Shown here: piece after piece, positions 11,701 through 27,100 of the stretch
Numbering within the stretch: the first letter of the stretch is position 1
Layout of the letters: each line of letters begins with the position of its first letter
Assembly (NCBI GenBank): GCA_029961685.1
Contig: JARWKL010000001.1
Coordinates: 58,825,314 to 58,889,313, forward strand
Source of the DNA: Aristolochia californica
Taxonomy: Eukaryota > Streptophyta > Magnoliopsida > Piperales > Aristolochiaceae
DNA: 64,000 bases
Reading direction: 5' to 3'
Notes under the pieces: generated by a model
Databases searched by the model: none
Seen by the model: the letters and a program-made list of their open reading frames with translations, nothing else
Told to the model about the DNA's origin: nothing
Program-made: the position numbers and the translations under genes

Positions 11701-13106
11701 TCAACAAGAAACCATTATTCCACTTCAATCTTCTGGATAAGCCTGTGGACAAAGGAATTGAGAGCATCTAATCTATATTTAAAGACATCTGTTTGTCTTA
11801 TTGTTCTGTATTTTTTAATCAACATGAGATTTTTTGAGTGATTACTGTGGAGTTTTAATAATGGATCCACTTTGTGAGACCAAGATTCATTTCCTTCTTT
11901 AATGTCTAAAAGAATTAAGAGTAGGAAGTGGGGAGCAAGAGGCTTATCCTCTGAAAGTACTTGACTAAGACAGAACATTGCCTGGAAAGACAGTCCCACT
12001 CTGTGAAAGACCAGCAAAGCAGATATAATGATTTTTGCTGCCAAAAAGGTAAAATGTAGAGATTCCAGTTCATATCCATCACAAAGGGTGTGAGGTTGAG
12101 GAGCATCTTCTTCTTGATTCATGGGCAGAAGGTGGCAAACATAAATCGCTTATTTTCTTTTGAATGAATCAGAGTGATTTGCACTTACTCCATTCCCATG
12201 TCCTGAATATGGGAATTTGGTACCTGAAATGAAAGCCATCAGATCTCAATCACTCAACAAGTCCATTTGCTGGGAACTCTCAAAAAGCGCTTTTGTAAAT
12301 TCCTTTTGTAAAAATTGTGTGTCTTTTCCCAACTGATTTTTGTTTGTCACAGATAATCTTCGAGTATTTTCCTTATTAAAAGAAACACAATTATTAGTGG
12401 TTTTTTACAGATTGCATACTTTTATGGTATTTATTCCTCCCTTTTCTCCTGACAATTGCACCAGTAGTCTTGCTTTGGTTATGATTCTTACCAGTTTGTC
12501 CTGGGAGACTGCAGGGAGTTCGTATTTGTATTAGCAGGAGAGAATCTTGCTTCAGTAGCACTGCTTTAAGTCATGGAACAATGAATGAAAGGTTACCCAT
12601 GAACAAGAAAGCATGTCAACTCTCCTTCCCCAGAGAGAAAAAAGAAGAAAAAGAAAAAGAAAAACTCTTCTATTTGCATTCGAATCTCTTTGGCTTTTGG
12701 AGTCTTGATTTCTGGATGGTTAAACCTCAAAAGTGTACAGACAACTATCCCTCAACCCATCTATCTCATCAGAATCAGATAAAAAATAAAGAAACTTAAA
12801 TGCTTGATCTTTTCCTTTTCTTCTTTCTCTTTTCATAAGGTGGCAAAGTAGAAAAGAAAAGATGTGAGTTTTGTTCATTTTAGAAAGAAAAGAAAAACAT
12901 GTCAACCGTGTAGAACGAGAATTGAGAAGGATTGCAGATTTGGATTTCATTTTTAAGTCCATTTTAACAGGTACAGACTTAAATGCTGGGAGCGTCTCTG
13001 GGATGGAGGATGGATGGGGACCCCTCCAGCATCTCTGCAGACTCCTTTTTCTCTAAGCATGCACATAGGAAAAGGCTTAAAAATTAGAAGGAAGCAAGGA
13101 GCTATC
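8751..13106. other. Intergenic region without a recognisable gene
   Basis: No open frame shows family resemblance or spliceable structure. Contents noted: a (GAA)n run at 9449-9481, GC-richer sequence at 8.8-9.7 kb with short open frames on both strands, an AG-rich purine stretch near 10.2 kb, and AT-rich DNA at 10.3-11.0 kb. Minus-strand 11715-12122 stays open but looks like a chance frame. The last few hundred bases form the promoter side of SCPL45. Confidence 0.5.
9449..9481. repeat. (GAA)n microsatellite
   Basis: About eleven consecutive GAA/AGA units, uninterrupted. Confidence 0.9.
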
Positions 13107-13110
13107 CTTA

Positions 13111-13118
13111 TTTATAGG
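13111..13118 (+). promoter_or_regulatory. TATA-like element of SCPL45
   Basis: TTTATAGG lies about 105 bp before the SCPL45 ATG, a plausible core-promoter distance allowing a 5' leader of about 75 nt. No other TATA-like motif is as well placed. Confidence 0.4.
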
Positions 13119-13222
13119 CTACCCTTTCAGTCAAAGTTCCGTTAACCTGCTCCTTCTCTTTCTTTCCCCTCAAAACTTCTGCGATTCTTTCTACTTCTCT
13201 GTGAAGTTTTTCCCACCGCAAC

Positions 13223-15982
<2,760 letters not shown>

Positions 15983-16289
15983 TCCACTGATCAGATCAAA
16001 ATGTGTCTATAAGTAATGTTTGGAATGTCAATTAATAAGTTAGTGTAAATCTTCAATTTGTTCTCTGGTTCATCCAAAGTGATGATAACTGTGAGTTGGA
16101 GCAATTTTGTAGAAGTTCACATGAAGGAATGTGTTTCTGATACACTCTCCGTCTTAACTTGAATCCAGTCCAGCTTATAGAGATGAATGACCAAACTCAT
16201 TACCAAAACCAAAGCAGAAACTAAATGTAAATTTGTAGCATCCTCATCTTCAATTAATCTTCAATTTTTCTTTGTAATCTTCAATTCTT

Positions 16290-16825
16290 CTATATACACA
16301 ACAACCAAAATGCAGTCTTCAGTCGAGGTATGACTACAGTGGGTGCTACAACCTGCATTCTAAGGAAATCAAACTGCAAAGCCAATATGGGTTTTGACAG
16401 CAACACAGAGGAGACTCCTTTTTAGTCCATCTTCTGCAGCCTCTCTTACTGGGCAAGATCCTTTTTCATTGTCTGCTGATGCAATATCTAGTCTTGAAAC
16501 TTTTGCAGGTTTGACCTCCCGAATCCTACAACCTGCACAATAACCAGAAAAATCAAAGGAAGAGTATATATATAGTCCAGATTTCGTGTCAATTAGACTT
16601 CAAGTCACTTAAGTGGAATTAAAAAAAAAGGGGGTCGTGCTCAGCCTATCCAAATTAATGACTTGGGATAAAATAAATTAATCACTTCAAATATCTATAC
16701 TGGAAGCGACCTTGTTTACCAAGCCAAAGGTGTTCGTATACAAGTAGAACTTCTTGCCTTCCTCTGAACAACCATGGAGGACCATTAGTATAATCTGAAG
16801 GCGATTGACTTTCCTTTACCTTCAT
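16290..16825 (-). pseudogene. NXD1: NEOXANTHIN-DEFICIENT 1 remnant (first and last exons only)
   Basis: The minus strand opens at ATG 16825 with MKVKESQSPSDYTNGPPWLF then RGR, matching the NXD1 N-terminus (PPW-F-RG is its hallmark). It is followed by a possible GC donor after 16757. About 190 bp on, after an acceptor at 16533, an exon from 16532 reads CRIREVKPAKVS, the family's C-terminal block. A different frame then reads GVSSVLLSKPILALQFDFLR and MQVVAPTVV to a stop near 16290, again NXD1. The two parts of this exon are out of frame, with the break around an A-run near 16425. Everything between the first and last exons (about 200 residues of the normally roughly 270-300 residue protein) is absent. 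NXD1 is needed for neoxanthin synthesis in plants; this copy cannot encode it. An intact copy is presumably elsewhere. Confidence 0.75.
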
Positions 16826-17930
16826 GGACCTGGCAGAATAGAAGCGAAAATATCATCCTATAGAAAGAGAGAACCAAAATCTGAGAAACGCGAGCGGAAG
16901 GGAGATCGACATTGGAGGTTCTAATGGTTTGAGCTCAGCCCACTCGTCATACTGAACAGACCCACATTACAAATCGTATAAACTAGCCGATAGGTTAACA
17001 CCCACAGATGTGGGAGCAGCCTGGTGCTCCATTTTTCTCCTTCTATCACTTCAAATTTTATTGTTTTCAAGAAGACTATGCACGCAGTTAACAAACACAT
17101 TGTCATGAAAAACCAGCATTTCAGGACGAGGAGAGTAAGCTTCAGTATTCATCCGTCACAGCAAATGCTTCCAATTCTCGTAGAAGCAAAACACACGGAA
17201 AGGCAACGAGAATAGAAAAGAAATGACAGTGTCTCGTCAAACAAACACTAGAAGAAACTGCAACAACTTCAATAAGTGAAACCACAGAGTAAAGCGCCTG
17301 TCACTAAGCCCTAACGTTGCAGGAGATTAGCTTCGAGAATCGGGTTAGCAACAAGAAGAAGAGAATACACGAAAAGAAATAGCAAAAGGACGGGTGGAAA
17401 GAGCACAACTCTGGAGATTTTTTAAAACGCAGAGCGACTTCCTCCCTGATAATGCACTCGAAAGAGAAGCTTCGAAGAGGAGAAACTGTCGGAGCAGATG
17501 AGCAGCGGATGGACATTATCTAATCATTTGGCACCAATTCAAAGCACCCACGTACCCGGCCGTCTCTTACTCACGACGGTGATATTTTTTCATGTCCCTC
17601 CTGCCACCACTTAGAAATTCAGTAAAGCCAGGGGTGGTGGCAACTGGCAATGCTTCCCAAAGGCAGGAGTTTGGATTTATGAGGAGCACGCGGCGACACG
17701 GCTGCCAATCTGTTTATCTCAAATTTTCGTCCATTAATTATTAAATAGAATAAAAAATTAATATTTATTATATAGAATTAAAAGGGTAAAAATTTATTCA
17801 GTATCAAATTAACCCATATATTATGTATAAACAAATAGTATATGGGATTAGCAACAACTTTGTAAGCAATGTTCAAGAAGACCGTCCTCATTTCAAGTTC
17901 ATCGATAAAAAATTATGCAATTGAGTAAAG
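16826..17930. other. Leader/promoter side of the NXD1 remnant and spacer
   Basis: No protein family is recognised. The minus strand has the pyrimidine-rich look of an old promoter and 5' leader, which suits the preserved first NXD1 exon next to it. From 17.7 kb the DNA becomes strongly AT-rich. Confidence 0.35.
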
Positions 17931-18298
17931 TGTTATGGTCCTGGGTTAAGTACCTATGTCTTCCGCTCCTAACAGGTTAGTCTTTTGGGTAGTATTGGCC
18001 AGGTGCTTAACATTTGGTATTAGAGCGGGCTCCCACGTCTCGAGTTTGAGTCCCTAGGCATGCAAAGGCTGGATTAAAATTACTGATAGGTTCAAAAGGG
18101 GCGACCTGGAGAACTGTGAAGGGGCATTAGGAGTAGGCAGCCGCTAGAGTAGGCCACCGGGTTGGGCCAGTGTTATTGCGCCACTGTGGTCGTCGGCTCG
18201 CGAAGGTGGGGTGTATTATTATGGTTCTGGGTTAAGTACCTATGTCTTCCGCTCCTAACAGGCCGGTCTTTTGGATAGTATTGGCTAGATACTTAACA
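17931..18298 (+). mobile_element. TRIM (terminal-repeat retrotransposon in miniature) A
   Basis: Direct terminal repeats: 17931-18012 (82 bp, starts TGTTATGG, ends CTTAACA) and about 18212-18298, sharing GGTTAAGTACCTATGTCTTC and most of the rest. Directly after the first repeat is TTTGGTATTAGAGCGG, close to the TGGTATCAGAGC initiator-tRNA-Met primer-binding site. A purine tract (GAAGGTGGGG) ends just before the second repeat. The internal region of about 200 bp has no coding capacity. Flanks TAAAG and TAAGA are only a weak target-duplication match. Terminal divergence implies an old insertion. Confidence 0.75.
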
Positions 18299-19104
18299 TA
18301 AGACTATAAAGTATGTTTGGTCTTTTCTCTTAATGAGAGGAAAGGCAACTTGTTCATTCCTCATTTGCTCTCTCCTTGGAAATGGATAGGAGGCTCTTCC
18401 CCTTTTTCAGTCAACTAGAGATTAAAACCTCATTTGAATAAGAAAGGGGAGAGGGCCTTCTTTCTCCTCCATGTTTTGTTGTGGAGATGGAGAAAGCTTT
18501 CTCCTCCTTTACCAAACTAAGGTGATTTGATAAGGGTGACTTTGGCTTTGTGTTGATGAATATTAAAGATTTGGTGTGGACAACACCCTTAATTAATCCA
18601 ATAAATAAAAAGGGAATTTATTACTAAATAATAATTTTTTTAATGTAAAATTAATTTATTAAAAATAAATAAATAGAAGTGGGCCCCATAATAAGAGGAT
18701 TCTGGACTTATTTTATGGCTGACAGGGCCCACAGATTCCTCCTCGTGAAGGTCGCCCATCCCATGAGACGCGTCGAATGCCAAAAAAAAAACAAAAAAAA
18801 ATTAGAAATGCTAGACTACCCTCACTTGAAATTTATAAAAATAACCCTACATTTTTACTATAATTGTACTCTCCGTCGGGGTAAAATAGAGATAGTTTGA
18901 AAAAACCGCGGCGCCGTGAACACGGAGCGGTCCGAAAAAGATTACAGAGAGAGGAAAAATGAAGCGTTAGGGCTACGTGCTGTCCCACGTGTGGGCAGGT
19001 GTCCTCCCTCTTTCCATAACTGACGTAAAAGTTGTTCTTTTAAGAACACCCAACTTCCACTCCTTGTCGCAAAAGCCCTGGTAAAGCTCTCTGCGCCGTC
19101 AGCC
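18299..19104. other. Spacer and promoter of the F-box gene
   Basis: AT-rich sequence with poly-A runs at 18.78-18.80 kb and a TATA-like TTTATAAAA at 18832-18840, then a sharp rise in GC toward the F-box start. No gene is visible. Confidence 0.4.
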
Positions 19105-20175
19105 ATGGCTCGAAGGCCTCGACGCCGCCGCACGGCCATCCTCACCGGCAACCGGCACCGTAGCGACTGGAGCAGGCTGCCGGATGATCTCCTCGCGATG
19201 ATCGCTCGACGGACCAAGAGCATCCGTGGCCTGGTCTGTCTTCGTGGAGTCTGCACAGCATGGCACGCGGCTCCGCTGAGAGAAAACTACGAACCCGACC
19301 CCGCACAGCTCCCTTGGCTCGTCGTCCTCCGCCCCCAAGAAAAGTGCTGCTTCTTCGACATCAGCAACTTCCGAGTCTACCCGTTTCCCCTCCCTGGCCC
19401 CATCTCCTTTCACGGCTCCTCGCACGGGTGGCTGATCGTGAGCGACGTGAACATGGATATGTACTTGGTGAATCCGTTGACGATGGAGCGGATCGGACTT
19501 CCGCCGTTTCCCAGCCCTTTTTACTTCACAACAAAGGTGATCATGTCGGCCTGCCCTCACTCTAGCCAACCCTGTATCATCGTGGCCATTCACGGTCTGG
19601 AGTCCGATCTGGCTTACGCCTGGCCGGGATGCGACCGCTGGATCACATTGAACCTACCGCTGTGTCTCTTCACCGACGTGGTGTACCATGACAATACTTT
19701 CATGGCGATCAACGAGGAAGGGGTGGTCATTACATTGGAGATCAAGTGTCAGGAGACTACTACATTTTGTAAGATCGGGAACAAGGTGGTGGAAGCAAGG
19801 AGGTTGGATTGTCGTCGCGCGTACTTGGTCTCGATCGGAGAAGATCTCTGCGCGGTGGTGAGATACATCCAGGTCCGCGAGACGGGAAGTCTCCAAACGG
19901 TGGAGTTCAAACTTTTCTTCTACGATAAAGGAGAAAGCGAATGGGAGCAATTCGAGGGATGCGGTAACTACACAATTTTTCTCGGTCCGAGCGAATCAAT
20001 GGCGTTGCCAACAGCAGCCACCGGGTGGACGACGAACTGCATTTACTTCACAGACGAGTGCCGCACGCGTCTGGGGGAAGCAGACAGCGGAGTGTACTAC
20101 TTAACAGACGGGTACCTGGAGCCTCATTTCTTAGACAAGGGAGCCACCGGTATCTGGCACATGCCCAAGCTCTAG
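19105..20175 (+). CDS. F-box protein with DUF295 domain
   Basis: A single uninterrupted exon encodes 356 residues. After a basic N-terminus (MARRPRRRRTAIL) an F-box runs from about residue 20 to 56, with WSRLPDDLLAMIARR and VCLRGVCTAWHAA, which should bind SKP1/ASK proteins in an SCF ubiquitin ligase. The rest is a DUF295-type beta-propeller-like domain with its typical GSSHGWL, YLVNPLT, FHDN-like VVYHDNTFMAI and C-terminal CIYFTDE...GVYYLTDG blocks. This places it with the SKIP23-type family; its target is unknown. The start is the first ATG in frame and lies just before the basic region. GC content is much higher than in surrounding DNA, common for this intronless, rapidly duplicating family. 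Confidence 0.9.
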   Translation: MARRPRRRRTAILTGNRHRSDWSRLPDDLLAMIARRTKSIRGLVCLRGVCTAWHAAPLRENYEPDPAQLPWLVVLRPQEKCCFFDISNFRVYPFPLPGPISFHGSSHGWLIVSDVNMDMYLVNPLTMERIGLPPFPSPFYFTTKVIMSACPHSSQPCIIVAIHGLESDLAYAWPGCDRWITLNLPLCLFTDVVYHDNTFMAINEEGVVITLEIKCQETTTFCKIGNKVVEARRLDCRRAYLVSIGEDLCAVVRYIQVRETGSLQTVEFKLFFYDKGESEWEQFEGCGNYTIFLGPSESMALPTAATGWTTNCIYFTDECRTRLGEADSGVYYLTDGYLEPHFLDKGATGIWHMPKL

Positions 20176-23100
20176 TAGATCGATCGAGTTGCAGAGTTGG
20201 GTCGGGTGAGCAGATCGCTGTGGTCCTCTCCCATCTTCTTCTTAAAACATTTCGATCTTGTATTGAATAACTCTTCTGAAACTTGATTATGTTCGTGTGT
20301 GTTTTTTTCTTTTTGTTTTTCTAGGGTTTGTGGCTTGCATGATGGGTGACAAGACCGTGGATGATGTTTGGGTTTGAATATTGATAATCTATATCATTTT
20401 TGTAATTGACAGGCATGATATGTTTTTGGAAACTTCAATTAGAAAAAGGTGTGAAGTTGGTCCAATGTTTATCCCAAAATGACTAGTCGACGTAGGATAA
20501 TTTGGGTGGAAGCCCATATATGAGTTCTAATACTTGCCGTGATTTTCATTGATGAAGAGATAGGTACTTATAGAATTACAACAGTGACTGTAAAGATCAC
20601 AACACTTCGGTATTTGGTATTTGTATTTCGATCCTTATCCTTATCTCTTCATGTTTGTAAAACAAGGGCTTAAGAGAAACTATAAAACTTTGATGAATTT
20701 GTATAATTCATAAATGAGAGGATTGACGGGAAACACTACATAATTTCTTTAGAAAACTTTGAATTTTTTTTTATTTTTTATTTTTAAGAGGGGGGGGGGG
20801 GTTGTTCATAATGAAAAATATATAGACTGTAAGAAGGGGTAGACAAAGCAGTTTTTGGAAGTACCATATACATCTACAAAGAAATCCCATATCCCATATA
20901 GAAATGTGAAGACTATTATCAGATTGTCATTGTCCTTGGATAGATTACACACCCACAGAGGCTTCTCCAACTTGGTCTTGCTGTGATCACATTAAAACTG
21001 CAAATATTAGATTACTCAAGAAAAAACCAACTAAGACTTTTCTCTCAATATTTTTTGTTTGAATTGGAGTTAGTTTGTTCATATTATTAGGTTTTGATTA
21101 TTTTGATGCTCTTCGTTTATCTCTTTAACATTACAATTACCAAGTGTCTACTTCTGTGCAACAATCTCTTGTTCTATATTATGGAGAATGTCTGATTTGA
21201 GTTTGTTTTCACCAAAAAAAAAAAAAAAAATGATTGATATAATTGATGTTTGAACCATTAGTAGTTGATTGTTGATTTGGTTTTGATGTCTAAGTTGATG
21301 AATTTCATGTTTGTTGATTGGTCACATTGTGGAGGTAGTCTAGGTTATAGGACTCTCAGCCCTCTCTCAAATGCACACATACACACGATCGATCGAAAGT
21401 AACACATGCATACACTGAAAACTACATCTTTTTCAATGTCTCTCTCCTGTTGTTTCTGTGTCTATTTCTCTATCTATCTTGTGTAGAAGGGAATATAACT
21501 TCATTCTTTCTCATCTCTATTTATCTATGCATATCTATTCATCTTAATCTCTCTCATCCCCACGCACTTGCATGCATGCACTGGTGCTCATTCACTGGTA
21601 AAACCATACAGAGAGAAAAGGGTTTTACTTGGACATATAGATGAGATACGTTCTTTTTCTTCTTTCAGTTCTGGTGATCATATGTATGAACTTCTCTGCA
21701 TGATTGAGATAGAAGAGAATATAACCTTTCTTTCTCTCTCTCTCTCTCTCTGGTGTGCACATGTCTGCTTTTATTTGGATCGGATGCTTTTCTTTTACCT
21801 ATACTTGCTGCAAGTGATGGGTCTGTCTTCTGAAGGTTGGTTCTGAGCTACCACTGGTTTGGGATGTACAGTTCCCAAACAGTGAAAAGAACGGAAAATC
21901 TTATCACTTTTCACAACTCTTTTACATGGCAATTAGCTCTTTGAGACTATTTTCTCTCTCATCTGCTCTTAATGTGATCAACAGTAGCGTGCAAAATGGT
22001 AAGCTTCTGCTGTATGAAGGTTACTGAACATATAAATCGATTTATTTCATATTAGAAGACAACTATCAGGTGCTTAGCCTGCTTGCTTAATGGTAGGAAC
22101 CTTAGAAGCACAAAATAGTTTTAATATTGCTAATGAATTCTATCTATAGATGATGGTCTAAGCTTCTGTTTGTCCTAGTTTCCAGATGGTTTAGTAGATG
22201 CTTCAAGATACTGAGAGTTTCGTCCTACATATCTCCGTTAATTTGTCATTGATAGGTCTCGAGGGGACATTCAATGAGATAAACTACATTACATGTTTCA
22301 TTGCTTCAGTGGCTTTCAATGTCTTATGTTTTAACCGTGTGGGCTTTCAATGTAGTTTTGTCTCGGTTAAAGCTTGTTGTTCAACCTAGCCTTTTCTGCT
22401 TTGATCTTTGGCAACTGGGAAGAATGATAAGATATGAAGAATGTCGATTGTTTGTCCCTTTTGTTAACATCACTGGGTTGCCTTCTGTAAAAACATTGAA
22501 TTGTTCTTACTCTCTTACTACTTGCAACCTATACTTCTTTTTACACAGATCAAGCTTGATACAGAAGAATCATTCCTAAAAGAACTAGGGTTAGTTCATC
22601 TTCTTTTTACTCTTATTGTTGTTATTATTGTTATTATTTTTGTGGAAAAATAGAAAATAGACCTGAGTCCATGCATGTAAAGTAGACCCATTTCCTAATT
22701 TCTCAATGGACGTAAAATTTATAACTCTTACATGGTTTCTTTTTATTCAAGAGCAAGGAATACTAATTGAACCCCGTCGATTGAACCAGTGGGTTTTCCA
22801 GTCAAAAATGATTTATATCCTCATAAGAACAAGATCCGGATTAGTCCTCAATTCCGTTTCAATTGGTTTGATTAAGCTATTATGATCTGAGCTAATTCTG
22901 TATTTGAGAGGCAGATTGACGTAGTTCAGGCAAAATCCTACTCCACATATAGTAGAAAAGAGGTATGGTTAGTAGAAACAACTAAAAGACATTCTTTCAT
23001 ATATCTAACTTCCCAGCAACTTAGCGTGAAGTAAACATACTAGGTTGATCACATGGTAATTGATGATGATGTGTAGGAAATGGCTTTGCAATGATGTAGG

Positions 23101-24160
23101 AGGCCGTATGCATATCACCGAATTCAACTTTCTCTCTGATGAAATCCAAAGTTATTAGAACAATACTCGCTGTGAATGCTAAGACTTGTGTGGTAGCATA
23201 CCAAACAATATTCTCAATTGCTACAACGGTTGTTGGATGAGACGTTAGCAGCATAACGAGTTTATGGCTGTCAAAACCAGTGGCTCAGTTGGGGTCGTCG
23301 GTGGTGCACGAAAGCTCAGCCCAGGAAACAATTTGTAGAGAGGGCATGCATCGGGCAAACAGGTAGAGTAAAGCGAAAAAAAAAAATCGAAAGGGGATTA
23401 ATTGAATTCTCTGCATTGATTTAAGAGTGGTATTTACATATAATTTTTAACCGAAATCCGAATAGATAAATACAATATAATCCAACCGGATAAATATAAT
23501 TTGAAACATAGATAAGATAAGATAATACAACCAAAGAAGATAATATTAATCTCTTTAGGTTGTTCCTTTGATGCTCAACATTGCAAGAAATCAAATTTTG
23601 TCTAAGAAAAATAAACTAACCACTGATAAATTTTGTCTCAAGATCTCTTAAATGTCGTAATAGATACTTGAAAAGTATTTTTGGTAGAGGTTAGAAAAGA
23701 TTTGTTGGTAAATGAGGGCGAGCGAGTACTCCATTCCATTCAGCTGTTTATCCTCATGCAACTGGCTGAAAGGACGCGTGAAATCGAAAGAGAAGCCTCG
23801 TCCGAATTAAAAGAAATCCGTAAAGCTTGGGGGGAAAGAAAAGGAAGTCAATAGAAACAACTAAAGAGAGTGCAGTAGAAACACATTGCTTAACTTCAGT
23901 CGCAGAAGATCCCTTGCAAGGAAGCAAAACACAGCAAAAGAATAAATGGGCATTAAGAATCACATACAACAGTGTAATATGCACACATTCAAACAAGTAC
24001 CTTCCACTGGATCTTTTCATTGATCCCTCTACATTGTATCACTAGAGAGACCTCAATTCTTTGCAAATGGAGATGTACAAGCAGTAGTACTTGACTTCTA
24101 ATGAACCCTTGTTGTAGTATTGAGTTCCTGTCCCACTTGAAAGCCCTCGGGACTTCGGCA
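20176..24160. other. Gene-poor AT-rich spacer
   Basis: No gene is supported. Noted: a G-run at 20793-20804, a (CT)n run near 21.73-21.75 kb, a 33-bp perfect-ended hairpin at 21852-21884, and a minus-strand open stretch at 23021-23254 with a hydrophobic middle that matches nothing I know. The final few hundred bases are the 3' flank of VPS26. Confidence 0.45.
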
Positions 24161-27100
24161 TCAAGAAGTTTCTAGAAGGCGGTAAACAGTGATCTCTTGC
24201 TGCTTGAAGTACCGTCTGTCCTCTTCATCCACAAGAACAAGATTCAAGTAGTACTTCACACTGTACTTGTTGTTGATATTGCGGTATGTTGGTGTGAGTT
24301 CATATGGGCTCAGAAACAATCTAATAGGGATGGATTCCCCTGATGGCCAGAGACAAAAAGGTGACATTTAAGTTACCGATTATCACAAAAAACAGAGCAA
24401 GGGTCTCTGCAAGAAATTGGATCAGGTGCAGGAGTTACCTCTGACTGGAGCACCATCCATCAACTCAAATTTTGCAAGGGTCTCTGTTTCAACATATGTG
24501 TTGGGCCCTGACCCTGTGGATTCTCGGCGCCGGATTTCAAGCTCCATGTTTTTAATCTTGATTCTCACAAGAAGGAAATATATTTTGCCAACGATGACAT
24601 CCTTCAGATGGTATCTGAATTTTTTAAACATTTCAATTGATAAATATAACACCAACAGCAACAATTCCCACAAGTATCTGCAGTTAAGCATTTATCTGCA
24701 CAGAGTAAGATTCCACTTACTTGCTTTTACCATACTCGAACTCGATGTGTAAGCAATCCTCAATTCCAACTTCCATCTGTACACATAAGCAAATGACAAG
24801 ATTTCTTCATTTAAAATGGCCAAAAAAGAAACGTACACATTGCTCTCCTGAACCAAGACAATTGACATGATCTTGGAAAATAATATAAACTTTATTTGAA
24901 AAAAAATAACCACGGACCTTTATGCTATTGTTGATTGGTGGAAGAGGAGTATAATTGCGAACCTGAACCACAAAAAATCATCATTTCCATAAAAACCAGA
25001 ACAGCTGAACTTTATCCATCATGAACCTAGACGGGTACAAACAAAAAACTGATTACCCAAATATCCTGGTACTCCACAATGTTGCTGACATAGTTCCGAC
25101 TGACTGTTACTTTTAGAATATACCTACATAATTGAAAGGCACAATAAAGATGTTAAGTTTTTCTTATGTGAGAAAGAGAAACAAAGAGAAAACATGAGAT
25201 GGCTGAAATGGAGATTGGTGTCTAAAGTGTCATGCATGATGCAACAGGTGCACATAGAAAAGGGTGAAGAGCCATAAAACCAGCAAGTTTTGTAGTGCAG
25301 AGCAATGGGCACTAAAGAAGAAACATCTACAGAAGCTAAAGGTGGCAGAGACAAGAACATTTGAACGGATGTATAACAAAAATAACACAAACATAGGAGA
25401 AAACAAGAGAGCTTTTTCATATGGCTTGAATAGGTTCTGAGGATGCCAATGAGTACACCGGTAATGAGGGACACTTGTTGCTCTTAGTTGAGTGAAGGGT
25501 AAAAATGGCATGGAAAGCTGCGAGAAAGGACTGAAGAATGGTTGCTCAGTGATGTAGCTCACAGAAAGAACAGAAGGACCAGGGATAGGCATCTCAGCGA
25601 GGTGTCTTAGATTTCTAGCGGATGGAACGTCTCACCCCCTGTATAAAAGTAACAATACATTATGTTGCACCTGAGAAGTCTCGCCAATATGCCTGAGATG
25701 TCTCAGATTATGACATGGGCAAGATGTATCAGAAAAACAAGATGCCTACCCCTGAGATGAACAATCCATGTAGACACGAAAAGTAGTTGAAACAAATCTA
25801 TAATGACAATCAATTATGACAAACAAATTCTTCAAGGTAACTCGAGATGGCATCCAGAATCTGAAATTTCACCTAACCAAGCATCTTTATGCAGAAAATC
25901 AGAAGATCGAGAGAAGCATTACATGGATTTTATACCTGAGTCTGACATTAACCCCATTGTAGGATTCATATGGCATTTCAACAGTTGAAAACTCGAAAGG
26001 GTATGTTTTCTTTTCATATATTTCACCAGGAACATCTAGCTCACGCACTGCATAAAAGAATAATACCAGTCAAAACTTTTTTCTAAAAATGATGAATAAT
26101 ACCACAAAACTCTTATAACTAGTCCTATTGTTGATCCAATCTTTTTTAAAATAAAAAGAGGCTTAAACCTAGTGCTTTCTGATTCCTAAAAGGACTGCAT
26201 CAGTAGCAAAAAGCCCAACTTTTGCATTAACTTAAAATTATCAATAAATATAGAATAGAATCTTATGCTGGCAATCAATAAATATTTTCAAAAAACTATA
26301 AGCAATGACAATCAAATTTTTGTTGTCACATCGAGATGAAGTGATAAATTCTTTATTATGTTTGCAGGATTATAACCAGCATTTGCTGTAACCCAAAAGA
26401 GAGAAAGAGAGAGAGAGAGAGAGAGTTGCAATGTGTAGATGGCATATGGAAGGTTTTCAACTGACCAAGAGAAGTAAAGTCATAAAAATTGCCACGGTCA
26501 AAGTACAGCTCTGCATTAGAAAAAAAGAAAAGAAAAACGTTACAATCAGAATGTCTATAAGAACCAATCTCAAAAAAAAAATTGATTATCAAAGATAGAT
26601 GACGCTTACCTATCTGCCCTAGAAGTTCAATTTTGACACCATTGTGTTCAACCTTTTTACCTTGAATGGGTTCTATAGCAACCTGCATAAAATTTGACAC
26701 AACACATCATATCCCAGGATTATAATTCTCTAACCAAAATCTAAAGGCAACAGCGTGTAGGACTATGAAAAACTCCAAAGCAATCAATAATGAAGTATTA
26801 TTATATAGAAATGATATAACACTGACAAATGTTGTTGTACCTCCCCAACAATGTTTTCCTGACTCTGAAAAAGAGGGACCAATGCTGTTTGACCAGTTTC
26901 CTTCTTTATGGAGGCCTGCAAAAATTATTTATTCTGAAGTATAAATAACAAACTCAGCAATAAACAGATGACAGAAAAAAACATGAATTCTGACCAGGAT
27001 TTTTACAAGAAACTCCTATTTTCAAAAAGGAAAATTAACACCATACCTGTTTGCGAGTTCTTCCATCAGCAAATGTGATTGAAATGTTACATGGAGGCTT

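Noticed and set aside
11340..11771. 143-codon open frame on the plus strand
   Set aside because: Composition looks like translated non-coding DNA; no motif, and it overlaps another chance frame.
11715..12122. 135-codon open frame on the minus strand
   Set aside because: No family resemblance, no splice context and no codon or GC difference from the surrounding non-coding DNA.
18040..18070. tRNA-like B-box word near GAGTTTGAGTCCC
   Set aside because: No cloverleaf could be drawn; it belongs to the internal region of the TRIM element.
19099..19593. 164-codon minus-strand frame opposite the F-box gene
   Set aside because: It is the antisense shadow of a GC-rich real gene; the plus frame has clear F-box and DUF295 motifs.
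21852..21884. Short hairpin CACTGGTTTGGGA / TTCCCAAACAGTG
   Set aside because: Too short for a MIRNA precursor (arms about 13 bp) and no transcript context; probably chance or a tiny MITE relic.
23021..23254. Minus-strand frame with a hydrophobic segment
   Set aside because: Looked like a small membrane protein, but no homologous family came to mind and there is no exon continuation.
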